Assembly: GCA_017792365.1 (NCBI GenBank)
Contig: CP051229.1
Span: 1,736,001 to 1,800,000 of the forward strand
Direction: 5' to 3'
Source: Hyphomonas sp.
GTDB lineage: Bacteria > Pseudomonadota > Alphaproteobacteria > Caulobacterales > Hyphomonadaceae
DNA length: 64,000 bases
Part shown: positions 34,443-43,750 of the stretch, one piece after another
How positions within the stretch are numbered: the first letter of the stretch is position 1
Layout: the number at the start of each line of letters is the position of its first letter
Translations under genes and position numbers: made by a program
The notes under the pieces: model-generated
Seen by the model: the letters and a program-made list of their open reading frames with translations, nothing else
Database searches by the model: none
What the model was told of the DNA's origin: nothing

Positions 34443-34931
34443 CTAGAAACGACCCGCAATCTTGTCGAGGCCGGCCTGCGCGCACACCTCGTCCTGCTCG
34501 GCCGTCGCGCCCGACACCGCCAGCGCCCCCACCATCTCGCCGTCGCGCTTCAGCACGACGCCGCCGCCATAATGGATCCAGCGGGCGTTGGCCTCGACCT
34601 TCTCCTTCATGGCCGGGTCATTGTCGATCAGCCCCTGCGTCGCCGAGGCGTTCTGGCCGGTGATGCTCATCGTCACGCCCTTGCGCATCACGAAGTCGCC
34701 CACGAAGTAGCGCGCGCCCTCCGGCACGGTGAGGAAGATCGGATTGCCCGCCGCGTCCACCACCCCTGCGCCCACTGTCAGGCCCTGCGCCTCACAATGC
34801 GCAATCGCCGCCTCGGAGGCCTCCTGCGCAAGCTCGGTCGAAATCCGTTTCGGCGGCTCCCGGTCCTGCGCCAGCGCCGGCATGGAGAGCGCCAGCGGCG
34901 CGAGAAGGGAAAGCATGATCTTGTGTTTCAT
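34443..34931 (-). CDS. secreted GlcG/HbpS-family protein
   Basis: 162 residues. Signal peptide ending PALAQDR. The mature part shows the family pattern: ASEAAIAHCEAQGLTVGAGV, VVDAAGNPIFLTVPEG, and the glycine-rich end GGGVVLKRDGEMVGALAVSG. The family includes the haem-sensing HbpS and the glycolate-operon GlcG; members bind small ligands or haem. As it is exported, a periplasmic binding role is likely. No operon partner. Confidence 0.8.
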   Translation of the reverse strand: MKHKIMLSLLAPLALSMPALAQDREPPKRISTELAQEASEAAIAHCEAQGLTVGAGVVDAAGNPIFLTVPEGARYFVGDFVMRKGVTMSITGQNASATQGLIDNDPAMKEKVEANARWIHYGGGVVLKRDGEMVGALAVSGATAEQDEVCAQAGLDKIAGRF

Positions 34932-35104
34932 GCGCGAACAAGACGCCGCCCGCCACGCGCGGTCAAGCCGGTTTTGCCAGCGCTCTCCAAACCGTGTCCG
35001 CCTGCCGTCCGCGTCAGCCTTGCGCGCCGCCGTGGGATTGCGCGAAAGGTGTGTTCAGACAAGGATGAACGTTAAAAGCGTCGCGTCGAGGAGACCGCAC
35101 GACC

Positions 35105-36196
35105 ATGCACCACACAAGACTTCTGTTCGCCGCCGTCAGCCTCGCCGCGCTGTCCGCTCTCGCCCCCGCCGCCATAGCCCAGACCGCGCCAGACGCTGAG
35201 GCCGCCCCCACCGGGCTCGACGCCCAGCGCTACATCCGCGCCGGCTTTACCCCCCCGCGCACCGAGACCGGCAGGCCCGACTTCCAGGGCGTCTGGACCA
35301 ACGCCTCCGTCACCCGCCTGACCCGACCCGACGGCTACCCCCTCGTCCTCAGCGATGAGCAGGCCGACCAGCTCGAAGGCGGCTCGCTCTTCAACCAGCG
35401 CCTCGAAAACGAGGCCTCCTTCGTTGACCCCGATGAGGGCGCCCCGGAAGCCGGCCGCGCCCTCCCCCCGGTCGGCAATTACGACGTCGCGTGGACCGAT
35501 CCCGGCTCCACCGTCGCCAACATCAACGGCGAGCTGCGTTCGTCCTTCCTCGTCTACCCCGCAGACGGCCAGGTCCCCGCGCTGACTGAGGCCGGCCGCC
35601 AGGCCCGCCAGGCCGCCCCGCGCCGCCGCGGCACCGGCTACGACCACCCCGAAGAGCGCGGCCTGTCCGAACGCTGCGTCGTCATTGGCGTCGCCGGCCC
35701 GCCGCTCGGCCAGTACCTCTACAACAACAACCTCCAGATCGTGCAGACCGGCTCCGATCTCGTCCTCATGACCGAGATGATCCACGACGCCCGCATCATC
35801 CGCATCGGCGAAGACGAACAGCACGTGCCCGAAGCGATCGAACCCTGGATGGGCGACAGCATCGCCCATTGGGACGGCGACACGCTGGTCGTCGAAACCG
35901 CCAACATCCACCCCGAACAGCGCACCGGCGCCACCTTCATCTCGCCCACCGGCAAGATCACCGAGCGCTTCACCCGCATTTCGGAAAGCCAGCTGCTCTA
36001 CCAGTTCGAGGTCAACGACCCGGCCTACTACACCGACGTCTGGCGCGCCGAGATGCCGCTCTACCGCCTCAACGAGCGCATCCACGAATACGCCTGCCAC
36101 GAAGGCAATTACGGCCTCGAAAACATCCTGTCCGGCGGCCGCTGGAACGACCGTATGGGTATCGATCACACGGGTGGAGAAGACCGCGGAGAATAG
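35105..36196 (+). CDS. secreted protein of unknown function, paralog 1
   Basis: 363 residues. Signal peptide to PAAIAQTA. Conserved blocks include RPDFQGVWTNASVTRL, GNYDVAWTDPGSTVANINGE, GTGYDHPEERGLSERCV, YLYNNNLQIVQT, PWMGDSIAHWDGDTLVVETA and ITERFTRISESQLLYQFEV. All of these recur in the gene at 48114 (over half identical by eye). The family is widespread in Proteobacteria and Acidobacteria as a periplasmic protein without known function. The second copy lies directly before a copper-monooxygenase gene, which hints at oxidative metabolism of a hydrophobic compound. Confidence 0.8.
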   Translation: MHHTRLLFAAVSLAALSALAPAAIAQTAPDAEAAPTGLDAQRYIRAGFTPPRTETGRPDFQGVWTNASVTRLTRPDGYPLVLSDEQADQLEGGSLFNQRLENEASFVDPDEGAPEAGRALPPVGNYDVAWTDPGSTVANINGELRSSFLVYPADGQVPALTEAGRQARQAAPRRRGTGYDHPEERGLSERCVVIGVAGPPLGQYLYNNNLQIVQTGSDLVLMTEMIHDARIIRIGEDEQHVPEAIEPWMGDSIAHWDGDTLVVETANIHPEQRTGATFISPTGKITERFTRISESQLLYQFEVNDPAYYTDVWRAEMPLYRLNERIHEYACHEGNYGLENILSGGRWNDRMGIDHTGGEDRGE

Positions 36197-36303
36197 GGCT
36201 GCGCAGCGCCATTTCGCTGCGTCACATACCCCCGAAGTTTTTCTGAAATTCTTCGGAACCCATGCAGGGGACTGGCGTTTCTGGTCTGTACGACACGAAA
36301 TAG

Positions 36304-36345
36304 TCCCTTGCCCATCACCGTCCCCCCCGACCCCGAGGCAAGGGA
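36304..36345. ncRNA. hairpin 1 of a possible structured leader or small RNA
   Basis: TCCCTTGCC (36304-36312) pairs perfectly with GGCAAGGGA (36337-36345) across a 24-nt C-rich loop. It lies immediately before a second, stronger hairpin in the 232-bp gap before astB. It could be part of a small RNA, an attenuator, or a terminator of the upstream gene. Confidence 0.3.
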
Positions 36346-36350
36346 TTAAA

Positions 36351-36390
36351 GCAAACCGCCCTCACTCCCGTGGGGCGGTTTGCCGCTTTA
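36351..36390 (+). terminator. strong hairpin before astB
   Basis: GCAAACCGCCC (36351-36361) pairs with GGGCGGTTTGC (36373-36383): an 11-bp perfect stem with an 11-nt loop, followed by CGCTTTATGG. The U-tract is poor. It probably terminates transcription from the gene ending at 36196, or attenuates astB. Confidence 0.55.
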
Positions 36391-36428
36391 TGGGATGATT
36401 TTCCCCAAATCCGGTGTAAGCCGCCCAG

Positions 36429-37748
36429 ATGGCTCACCATGAAGTCAACTTCGACGGCCTGATCGGCCCCACCCACAACTATTCCGGCCTCGCGCTCGGC
36501 AATCTTGCCGCAGCAAAGAATGCCGGCGGGACCTCGAACCCCAAGTCAGCCGCGCTGCAGGGCGTCGCAAAGATGCGCGCAGTCGCAAGTCTCGGACTGA
36601 AGCAGGGCTTCATCCCGCCGCACGACCGCCCGCATCTCTCGACCCTGCGCGCCCTCGGCTTCGCGGGCCCCGACGAACGCATGCTGGCGCAGGCCGCAAA
36701 GCTGGCGCCCGACCTCCTCGCCAACATCTCATCCGCCTCGCCCATGTGGACCGCCAACGCCGCAACCGTCGCACCCTCGATCGACACCGCCGACCGGAAA
36801 GTCCACTTCACCCCCGCCAATCTCGCCGGCAATTTCCACCGCTCCATCGAAGCCGACACCACAGCCCGCCTCCTCGCCGCGATCTTCCCTAAAGGCGACG
36901 TCTTCACGCACCATGCTCCGCTTCCGGGCGGCGTACATTTCGGCGACGAAGGCGCGGCCAACCACGGCAGGCTGTGCGAGGCGCACGACCAGCCCGGCGT
37001 GCATCTCTTCGTCTACGGTGAGGACGGCGAACGCTTTCCCGCCCGGCAGAAACAGCGCGCATCGCAGGCCGTCGCCCGCAACCACCAGCTAGGCCCTGGC
37101 CACACGCTGTTCCTGCAACAATCGCGAACCGCTCTGGACGCAGGCGCCTTCCACAACGATGTCGTGTGCGTGGCCAACGGACCCGTCCTCTTCTGCCACG
37201 AACACACGTTCGAGAACCGCGACGAGGCGCACGCCGCCATCCGCGCCGCCGCCCCCTTCACCGAGATCATTGAAGCCGAAGCCAGCGAAGTGCCGCTCGC
37301 TGACGCGATCACGTCCTACCTCTTCAACTCGCAACTGATCAGCCTGCCCGAAGGAGAAATGGCGCTCGTGCTGCCCACGGAAACCGAACAGAACCCCGCC
37401 ACCAAGGCGTTCGTCGACAAGGTCCTCGCCGCCAACAACCCCATCAACCGCGCGCTCTATCTCGACGTCCGCGAAAGCATGCGCAATGGCGGCGGCCCCG
37501 CCTGTCTGCGTCTGCGCGTCCCGCTCTCGGATGACGAATGCGCGGCAGTAAAGCCCGGCTTCCTGCTCGACGAAACCGGGTTCACAAAGATCGAAGCATG
37601 GGTCGAGCGTCACTACCGCGACCGGCTCTCACCCGCCGATCTCTCCGATCCATCGCTTATGCGCGAAAGCTTCACCGCGCTGGACGAGCTGACGAGCCTC
37701 TTCGGTCTCGGTTCGGTCTACGACTTCCAGCGCAGCCCCGCGCCCTAG
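36429..37748 (+). CDS. astB: N-succinylarginine dihydrolase
   Basis: 439 residues, the family length. Typical start EVNFDGLIGPTHNYSGLALG. The guanidine-modifying fold shows ANAATVAPSIDT, HHAPLPGGVHFGDEGAANH, catalytic His in AFHNDVVCVANG, and catalytic Cys in MRNGGGPACLRLRV. Second step of the arginine succinyltransferase pathway: it converts succinylarginine to succinylornithine, CO2 and two ammonia. The other ast genes are not in the window. Confidence 0.96.
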   Translation: MAHHEVNFDGLIGPTHNYSGLALGNLAAAKNAGGTSNPKSAALQGVAKMRAVASLGLKQGFIPPHDRPHLSTLRALGFAGPDERMLAQAAKLAPDLLANISSASPMWTANAATVAPSIDTADRKVHFTPANLAGNFHRSIEADTTARLLAAIFPKGDVFTHHAPLPGGVHFGDEGAANHGRLCEAHDQPGVHLFVYGEDGERFPARQKQRASQAVARNHQLGPGHTLFLQQSRTALDAGAFHNDVVCVANGPVLFCHEHTFENRDEAHAAIRAAAPFTEIIEAEASEVPLADAITSYLFNSQLISLPEGEMALVLPTETEQNPATKAFVDKVLAANNPINRALYLDVRESMRNGGGPACLRLRVPLSDDECAAVKPGFLLDETGFTKIEAWVERHYRDRLSPADLSDPSLMRESFTALDELTSLFGLGSVYDFQRSPAP

Positions 37749-38356
37749 TTCTCCATCCCCAGCAGCGACCGCACCGGCGCCTCCGAGCGCAGGTTCATGG
37801 CCTCGGCCTGCGCCAGCGCATCCTCCATCGACAGGCCCTTCTCGCGCACGAGATACGCCGCCCACATGTGGCTCGCCCGCACGCCCGATCCGCAATGCAC
37901 CAGCACCTTGCCGTCGGCTTCCGCCATCGCCGCTGCGAACGCATCCAGCGCCGCCGGAGTCAGCGTCTCCTCGGGGCCCTGCTCGATCAGCACGTAATCC
38001 ATGCCCAGCGCGGAAACCTTCCCAGCCTCATCGAATGACACGGGCTCCAGGTTCGACATCTCGTCCGCTGTCCGCAGGTTGATGACGGTCGACACGCCCT
38101 CCGCGTCCATCGCCTCCAGCGCCGCCTCGGTCGGCTGGCCCGCAATGTAGACCGGCCCCGCATCGGCGATCATCACCGCAAAGCCTTCCCGGTCGAGCGT
38201 TACCGGAAGCGGGTCGCCCGTCTCCACCGGCTCAGCCTGCACAGCCTCTTGAGAGGCCTCCGCGACCTCCGCCGCCGGCTCAGCCGCCTGCTCCGCCGAA
38301 CACGCCGCAGCCACTGCAATCGCCGCCGCTCCGGCAAGGTTCATCATCAGACGCAT
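37745..38356 (-). CDS. DUF442/dual-specificity phosphatase-like lipoprotein
   Basis: 203 residues. Lipoprotein signal (AIAVAAACSAEQ) and an Ala/Glu-rich linker. The phosphatase-like domain runs GPVYIAGQPTEAALEAMDAE, STVINLRTADEM, and the P-loop VHCGSGVRASH (HCxxGxRA, close to the C-x5-R protein-tyrosine-phosphatase loop). Relatives are 'beta-lactamase hydrolase-like' proteins. The loop keeps Cys and Arg, so phosphatase activity in the periplasm is possible. It overlaps the astB stop by 4 bp, convergent. Confidence 0.8.
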   Translation of the reverse strand: MRLMMNLAGAAAIAVAAACSAEQAAEPAAEVAEASQEAVQAEPVETGDPLPVTLDREGFAVMIADAGPVYIAGQPTEAALEAMDAEGVSTVINLRTADEMSNLEPVSFDEAGKVSALGMDYVLIEQGPEETLTPAALDAFAAAMAEADGKVLVHCGSGVRASHMWAAYLVREKGLSMEDALAQAEAMNLRSEAPVRSLLGMEN

Positions 38357-38532
38357 GTCAGCACCTCCCTGTCAGGCCGCACCCGGCGCGTCCGGGGATC
38401 TGCCCCCGACCATCTGCTCAAAGTCGAGGCGCCTCAAGAAACCGCGCCCCAACATCCGTCTTGGGCCATTCCATCCACTCGATTGGTTGGTATAGCACCT
38501 GCCGGACACCACGAAAGACTGTGAGAGACGTC

Positions 38533-39437
38533 ATGTATCAGGTGCACGCCCGGCTCGATCGCGCAGAGGCCGAACGGCTGTCCGATATCCTCGCCGAACT
38601 CGAGCCATCGCCCGCCTCAGCCGTCTCGATCCGAAATGACCCGCACCCTGTGGAGCCTCGACGCGTTCTGCCTCGATGAGGAATCGGCCGAGGGCGCAGC
38701 ATCGATCATCCGCCTCGAATCCCCGGCGCAGAGCCCTCGGTCCAGAACTCGAAGACAAGGACTGGGTCACCGAAAGCCTCAACGGCCTGCCCGCCGTCGA
38801 GGCCGGCCCGTTCTACGTCGCCGGATCCCACGAACTCGCCGGCCTCTCCGGCGGCCGCCTGCCGGTCTGGATTGAAGCCGGCCCGGCCTTTGGAACCGGC
38901 CACCACGGCACCACGAAAGGCTGCCTTGAAGCGCTCGCCGAACAGATGCGCACCCGCCGGTTCGCCAACGTGCTCGACATCGGCACCGGCTCAGCCGTCC
39001 TCGCCATCGCCGCCATCAAGGCGGGCGCAACCCGCGCCTTGGGTACGGACATCGACGAGGAATCGATCCGGGTCGCCAACGAGAACCGGGTCAACAACCG
39101 CGTCGGCCGGTCCCTCAAGCTGCTTGTCGCGAACGGCGCAAACCATTCGGAAATCCGTGAACGCGCGCCCTACGATCTGGTGATGGCCAACATCCTCGCG
39201 AACCCGCTGGTCAGCCTGTCTAGCGACATCGCAGCACTCACCGCCCCCGGCGGCAGGATCATCCTCTCGGGGCTCCTGAACTTCCAGGAGCCGCAGGTCC
39301 GCTCAGCCTACCTGAACCGCGGTCTCAAGCTGATCGGTCGGCGCCGGTTGAATGGCTGGTCGACGCTCGTCTTCGCCCGGCCGAAGCGCCGCGCGACCTC
39401 AACACCTTCGGCCCGGTCCACACGGCGTCAACCCTAA
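38533..39437 (+). CDS. prmA: ribosomal protein L11 methyltransferase (two or more frame breaks)
   Basis: About 300 residues. The N-terminal domain MYQVHARLDRAEAERLSDIL...ASAVSIR is read from 38533. TRTLWSLDAFCLDEESAEGA is in a second frame. From ELEDKDWVTESLNGLPAVEA onward the protein is in a third. The methyltransferase core is intact: GPAFGTGHHGTTKGCLEAL, VLDIGTGSAVLAIAAIKAGA (SAM site) and VMANILANPLV (NxxxNP-like catalytic loop). PrmA trimethylates L11. Breaks near 38630 and 38720-38750 in a conserved single-copy gene argue for sequence errors. Confidence 0.85.
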
Positions 39438-39512
39438 TCTATATATATTCCCACGACTTGAGCTTCACACAGCGTGGTGCTTTTTTGTCTGGGGGACTCG
39501 CAAGGGATATAC

Positions 39513-41323
39513 ATGCGACAGACATTTGATGTCATCGGCGGCGCCCAGATGGGGCGGGATCACCTGCCGCGCCTTCGTGCAGAAATGAAGTTGTTGGGAA
39601 TGGATGGCTTTTTCATCCCCCACGACGACGAGTTCCAGAACGAATACCTCCCGGCCGCCAACGAGCGCCTCTCGTGGGCGACAGGCTTCAGCGGCTCGGC
39701 AGGCGCCGCGATCGTTTTCCAGAACTTCGCCGCCCTGTTCGTCGATGGCCGCTACACGCTTCAGGCCGCCATGCAAGTCGACAGCGACCTGTTCGAAATC
39801 GTCGACCTCATGGACCCCGGCCCCTTCGGCTGGCTCAAGACCCGCAAGATCTCCGGCATGCGCATCGGCTACGATCCGCAGGTCATCGCCCCCGACACCC
39901 TCGAACGCCTGCGCGCAGCCGCAGCCAGCGCCGGCGCCGAGATCGTCCATTCGAACACCAGCCCCCTCGATGCGGCATGGACAGATCGTCCCGAGCCGCC
40001 GATGGCGCCGATCGTTCCGCACGACATCGCCTGGACCGGACAGTCCAGCTTTAAAAAGCGCGAAGCCATCGGCAAGCAACTGGCCGAACAGGGTGTCGAT
40101 GCGCAGATCATCACCTCGCCAGCCTCGATCGCCTGGCTGTTCAACATCCGCGGCGGCGATGTCGCCTGCTCGCCCCTGCCGCTCGGCCGCGCCATCCTGT
40201 TCGCTGACGGCACCGCCGATCTCTTCGTCAACCGCAACAAGGTGACGGACAAGCTGGCCAGCCATCTCGGCAACGAGGTCGCCCTCCGCCCGGAATCGGA
40301 ACTCGATCGCCGCCTGGCAAAGCTGCAGGGCAAGACAATCGGCCTCGACGCCTCGCAGGCGTCCGCCTGGTTCTTCGCAACGATGGAAAAGGTCGGCGCC
40401 GAAGTGAAGCGGGTGTCCGACCCAATCGCCCTGCCGCGCGCACGCAAGAATCCGGTCGAAGTCCAGGGCGCGCGCAACGCCCACAAGCGTGACGGCGGCG
40501 CCCTGTCCCGCTTCCTCCACTGGATCGACGTCGAGGGGCCGACAGGCAACATCACCGAGATCGACGCCGCAATGCGCCTCGAATCCTTCCGCGAGGAAAC
40601 CACCGAGCTGCGCGACATCTCATTTGAATCGATCTCCGGCGCCGGCCCCAACGGCGCGGTCATCCACTACCGCCCCAACGTCGACACCAACCGCAAGCTC
40701 GAAAAGGGCAGCCTCTATCTGATCGACTCAGGTGGCCAGTATCTCGACGGCACAACCGACGTCACCCGCACCATCGCCATTGGCGATCCGACGCCGGAGA
40801 TGATCGATCGCTTCACCCGCGTCCTGAAGGGTCACATCGCGCTGGCCCGCGTGCGCTTCCCGAAAGGCACGACCGGCTCGGCGCTCGACGTCCTCGCCCG
40901 CCTTGCGCTCTGGGAAGCCGGCCTCGACTACGATCACGGCACCGGCCACGGCGTCGGCTCATTCCTCGGCGTGCACGAGGGTCCTCACCGTATCTCGAAG
41001 GCGCCCAACAACGTGCCGCTCGAACCCGGAATGATCGTCTCCAACGAACCCGGCTACTACAAGCCCGGCGAGTACGGCATCAGGATCGAGAACCTGCAGG
41101 TCGTCACCGAGCCAAAAGCGATCCCCGGCGGCGAACGGCTCATGATGGGCTTCGAAACCCTCACCCTCGCCCCGATCGACCGGCGTCTTATCGAACCCGG
41201 CATGCTGACCGAGCAGGAATGGGTCTGGATCGACCGCTACCACGCCCGCGTGCTGCAGGAGGTTGGCCCCCTGCTGCCGAAGGATGATCTCACTTGGCTC
41301 GAAGAAGCCTGCGCGCGCGCTAG
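39513..41323 (+). CDS. M24 family Xaa-Pro aminopeptidase
   Basis: About 603 residues from ATG 39513. Three parts: two creatinase-like N-terminal domains (GFFIPHDDEFQNEYLPAANE; IAWLFNIRGGDV) and the pita-bread metallopeptidase. Its metal ligands are seen in LIDSGGQYLDGTTDVTRT (two Asp), TGHGVGSFLGVHEGP (His), VSNEPGYY (Glu) and IRIENLQV (Glu). It removes N-terminal residues before proline. As written the frame runs to 41420. Family proteins end just after WLEEAC, and a TAG one frame over at 41321-41323 fits if one base is lost in the CGCGCGC run. Confidence 0.9.
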
Positions 41324-41613
41324 GCTGACGAGGATTCAGCCCCGCCGTAAGCGTCGCCCAGCGCGGACTTTCCGCTGTCATTGTGGAGGCCCATCAGGCT
41401 GTCGCCGGCATCGTTGTTGAACTTCGTAGGGCTGCAGACCTGCTGCTTCCGCACGCGCGAGCCGGTTACGAATTCCGTGCGGCAGACCATTTCCGGTCCC
41501 TCCGACGGCCCGCCCGCCAGTTCCTGCGCGCCAGCCGTATCCGCGACAGGCGCGGACTGGCATGCGACCAGAAACGCGCTGCCTGCGAGCGCGATCATCG
41601 TCAACGATTTCAT
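41320..41613 (-). CDS. small lipoprotein of unknown function
   Basis: 97 residues. Lipobox AGSAFLVACQS. The mature part PEMVCRTEFVTGSRVRKQQV carries two cysteines that may form a disulphide, and a glycine/serine-rich tail. The VCRxExxTGSR...C pattern recurs in small exported proteins of Alphaproteobacteria; function unknown. Tail-to-tail with the aminopeptidase gene. Confidence 0.7.
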   Translation of the reverse strand: MKSLTMIALAGSAFLVACQSAPVADTAGAQELAGGPSEGPEMVCRTEFVTGSRVRKQQVCSPTKFNNDAGDSLMGLHNDSGKSALGDAYGGAESSSA

Positions 41614-41773
41614 AGGCTTAGTCCCCTCGGAGAAGTATCACACACCGCCGATAATCTACACATCGGCGAAAAGTTGAAAAGAGAATTCTAAGAGTCCCGC
41701 CATTTGGGATAGGATCAACCCCAAGGCGCGCCGAGACGGCCAGACCATCCGGAACAACGAGGGGACCGACAGC

Positions 41774-42238
41774 ATGAAAACCCAGCTTTCAGCGATCGGC
41801 CTCGCGCTCGCCGCTGCATGCGCGAACGCCCCCCAGCAGCAAACTGCATCCGCCGCCTTCGAGGATTGTGCGGCCTACAACCCCGCGATGGAAATCACCG
41901 ACCGCTTCATGCAGACCTTCAACGCGCGCGACATGGAGGGATGGGAGGCGACCTACCACTTCCCGCACGTCCGCATCGCTTCGGGCGAAGTCAGCGTCCT
42001 CCCGGAAGCCGGCATGCGCACCGATACCTTCGACCGTCTGGTCGAAACGGGTTGGGACCGCTCCGCGTGGCTCTCGCGCGAGGTCGTCCAGTGCGGGCCG
42101 GACAAGGCCCACCTCGCAACCGTGTTCGTGCGCTATCGCGCCGACGGCAGCGAGCTCTCACGGTTCGATTCGATGTACATCGTGGAATTCAAGAACGGCC
42201 GCTGGGGCATCACCGGACGCTCCAGTTTCGCGCCCTGA
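41774..42238 (+). CDS. exported SnoaL/NTF2-like protein
   Basis: 154 residues. Short signal ending AAACANAPQQ (possible lipobox), then MEITDRFMQTFNARDMEGWE and FDSMYIVEFKNGRWGITGRS. The 'NARDMEGWEATYHFPHVRI' helix and the final strands resemble the NTF2-like (SnoaL/DUF4440) fold. No catalytic residues can be assigned. GAGGGG site 9 bp before the ATG. Confidence 0.65.
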   Translation: MKTQLSAIGLALAAACANAPQQQTASAAFEDCAAYNPAMEITDRFMQTFNARDMEGWEATYHFPHVRIASGEVSVLPEAGMRTDTFDRLVETGWDRSAWLSREVVQCGPDKAHLATVFVRYRADGSELSRFDSMYIVEFKNGRWGITGRSSFAP

Positions 42239-42243
42239 TCAGC

Positions 42244-43137
42244 CTAGCCGCCGCACAGCTCATCGCCTTCATATGACGGCGCATACGCAACGCAGGCGAC
42301 GTTCATCACATACGGCCCGCCGTCCAGGTCCAGCCGACCGGCCCAGGCCTCCAGCCCGCGCGTTCCCGTCAGGCTGACGTGCAGCTTCTGCTCACGCCGC
42401 AACCGCTCGACCACAGGCCCGGTCGCCTCGTGAACCATCACCCCGTCGATATACCAGCGCACGGCATCCGGCGCCCATTCGAAACCATAGGTGTGAAAGC
42501 CGTCGGCGGCATCAAAGCCCAGCTCGACAGTCTTGTGCGTCTTGCGGCCCTCGGCATGAACGGTGAGTTCGACGCGGTCAGTCGACCGGCCGAGGATCTC
42601 CACGTCGATCTCGTTCCAGGTCTTCTGCGAAGCCCCGTCCCTCGCGAATGTGAAGAACCCCGTGACAATCCCCTCGCCGCGCGCTGCGCGCATCCGCGTT
42701 TCGAAATAGCCGTACTGGAACGTCTCGCCATGGATGATCTCGCCCGAGCTCATCGGCGCGGCGCCTTCGATCCTGGATCTTTCCAGCACCAGTTCGATGC
42801 CGTCCTCGCTCCCGCGAACATGGTCCGCGCGCCAGTCGTTCTCGGCCCACCATCCATTCGATCCGCGGTCGGAAAGCCACCAGTTGGCGAGGCGTTGATC
42901 GACACTGAAGTCCTCGACGCGGGCCGCCGGTCCGACCTGCCGCGACCACACCGGCGCGCGCGTCGCGCTGAAGGCGACATTCATCAACTTGGCGCGTTGC
43001 GGCGCGGAATAACTGGGCGCGGGCGAGCCCAGCACCGACAGTGCGGCCTCAGCCGGCCCCTCGGCCATCGAAGGCGCGCCGCCGCAGATCGCAGCAGCGA
43101 CAAGTCCAATTCTGGTAAATCTACGCCAGTTCAACAA
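42244..43137 (-). CDS. glycoside hydrolase family 16 (beta-glucanase/agarase-like)
   Basis: 297 residues. Signal peptide to PSMAEGP. The GH16 catalytic motif appears as NEIDVEILG (E-x-D-x-x-E; nucleophile and acid/base Glu), preceded by YGYFETRMRAARGEGIVTGF and followed by FHTYGFEWAPDAVRWYIDG. These enzymes cut beta-1,3/1,4-glucans, laminarin, agar or carrageenan. Exported. The N-terminal 60 residues are unassigned. Fits a marine or polysaccharide-using life style, but the substrate is not determinable. Confidence 0.9.
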   Translation of the reverse strand: MLNWRRFTRIGLVAAAICGGAPSMAEGPAEAALSVLGSPAPSYSAPQRAKLMNVAFSATRAPVWSRQVGPAARVEDFSVDQRLANWWLSDRGSNGWWAENDWRADHVRGSEDGIELVLERSRIEGAAPMSSGEIIHGETFQYGYFETRMRAARGEGIVTGFFTFARDGASQKTWNEIDVEILGRSTDRVELTVHAEGRKTHKTVELGFDAADGFHTYGFEWAPDAVRWYIDGVMVHEATGPVVERLRREQKLHVSLTGTRGLEAWAGRLDLDGGPYVMNVACVAYAPSYEGDELCGG

Positions 43138-43244
43138 CGTCTGCGTCTGCCAGCCAGCTCGGTTTAACCAATAACGCAGAGATCACCGCAAACTTCGCGC
43201 CAGCGTTCAGGCGGCATGGTTAACCGATTGAGAGGCCGACTGCC

Positions 43245-43736
43245 TCACGCGCCGGCGGCCAGCTCCTCAGGCGTCAAAGGCACCGTGCTGAGGCTCATCT
43301 TGGCTGACCCTTCGACCAGCCGCCGGGAATAGACGACATAAAGCAGGGCGCGGTTTTCGCGGTCCAGGATTCGGCGCACGGCAACGTTCTTGAAGAACAG
43401 GCTCTGCCTCTGGGAGAACACTTCCTCCCCGTCCTTGCCGTCCGCGATGCCCGAGATGTCGATCGGCCCCGCCCGCTGGCAGTCGATCGAGGCGTTGGAA
43501 GGATCCTCGAACCAGTTGCCCTTGCCGATCCGGTCCCACACGCCGCGATCGAAGTGCGTGAAATGGCAAACCACGCCGGGCGCGCCAGGGTCCTTCAGCG
43601 CCTCGACCTTGATCTCGTTGCCAAGCCAGTCGTTCTTGAATTCCCCGACCTCGTCAGCGTCGTTCCCACAACTCGCCAGGGCCATCAGCCCGGCCGCCAC
43701 GATGCCGATGCGAAACCAAGCGACCGACGAAACCAC
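43245..43736 (-). CDS. creA: CreA family lipoprotein
   Basis: 163 residues. The start at GTG 43736 has GGAG upstream and avoids overlap with the preceding gene. Lipobox GLMALASCGN. The family body: EFKNDWLGNEIKVEALKDPG, GVVCHFTHFDRGVWDRIGKG, FEDPSNASIDCQRAGPI and LYVVYSRRLVEGSAKMSL. CreA is a conserved periplasmic protein of unknown function. 14 bp after the VOC gene, probably one operon. Confidence 0.85.
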   Translation of the reverse strand: MVSSVAWFRIGIVAAGLMALASCGNDADEVGEFKNDWLGNEIKVEALKDPGAPGVVCHFTHFDRGVWDRIGKGNWFEDPSNASIDCQRAGPIDISGIADGKDGEEVFSQRQSLFFKNVAVRRILDRENRALLYVVYSRRLVEGSAKMSLSTVPLTPEELAAGA

Positions 43737-43750
43737 AGCCAGCTTCTCCG

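Noticed and set aside
36304-36390. 6S RNA or SRP RNA
   Set aside because: No SRP tetraloop motif and no long bulged 6S-type hairpin; only two short independent stems are seen.
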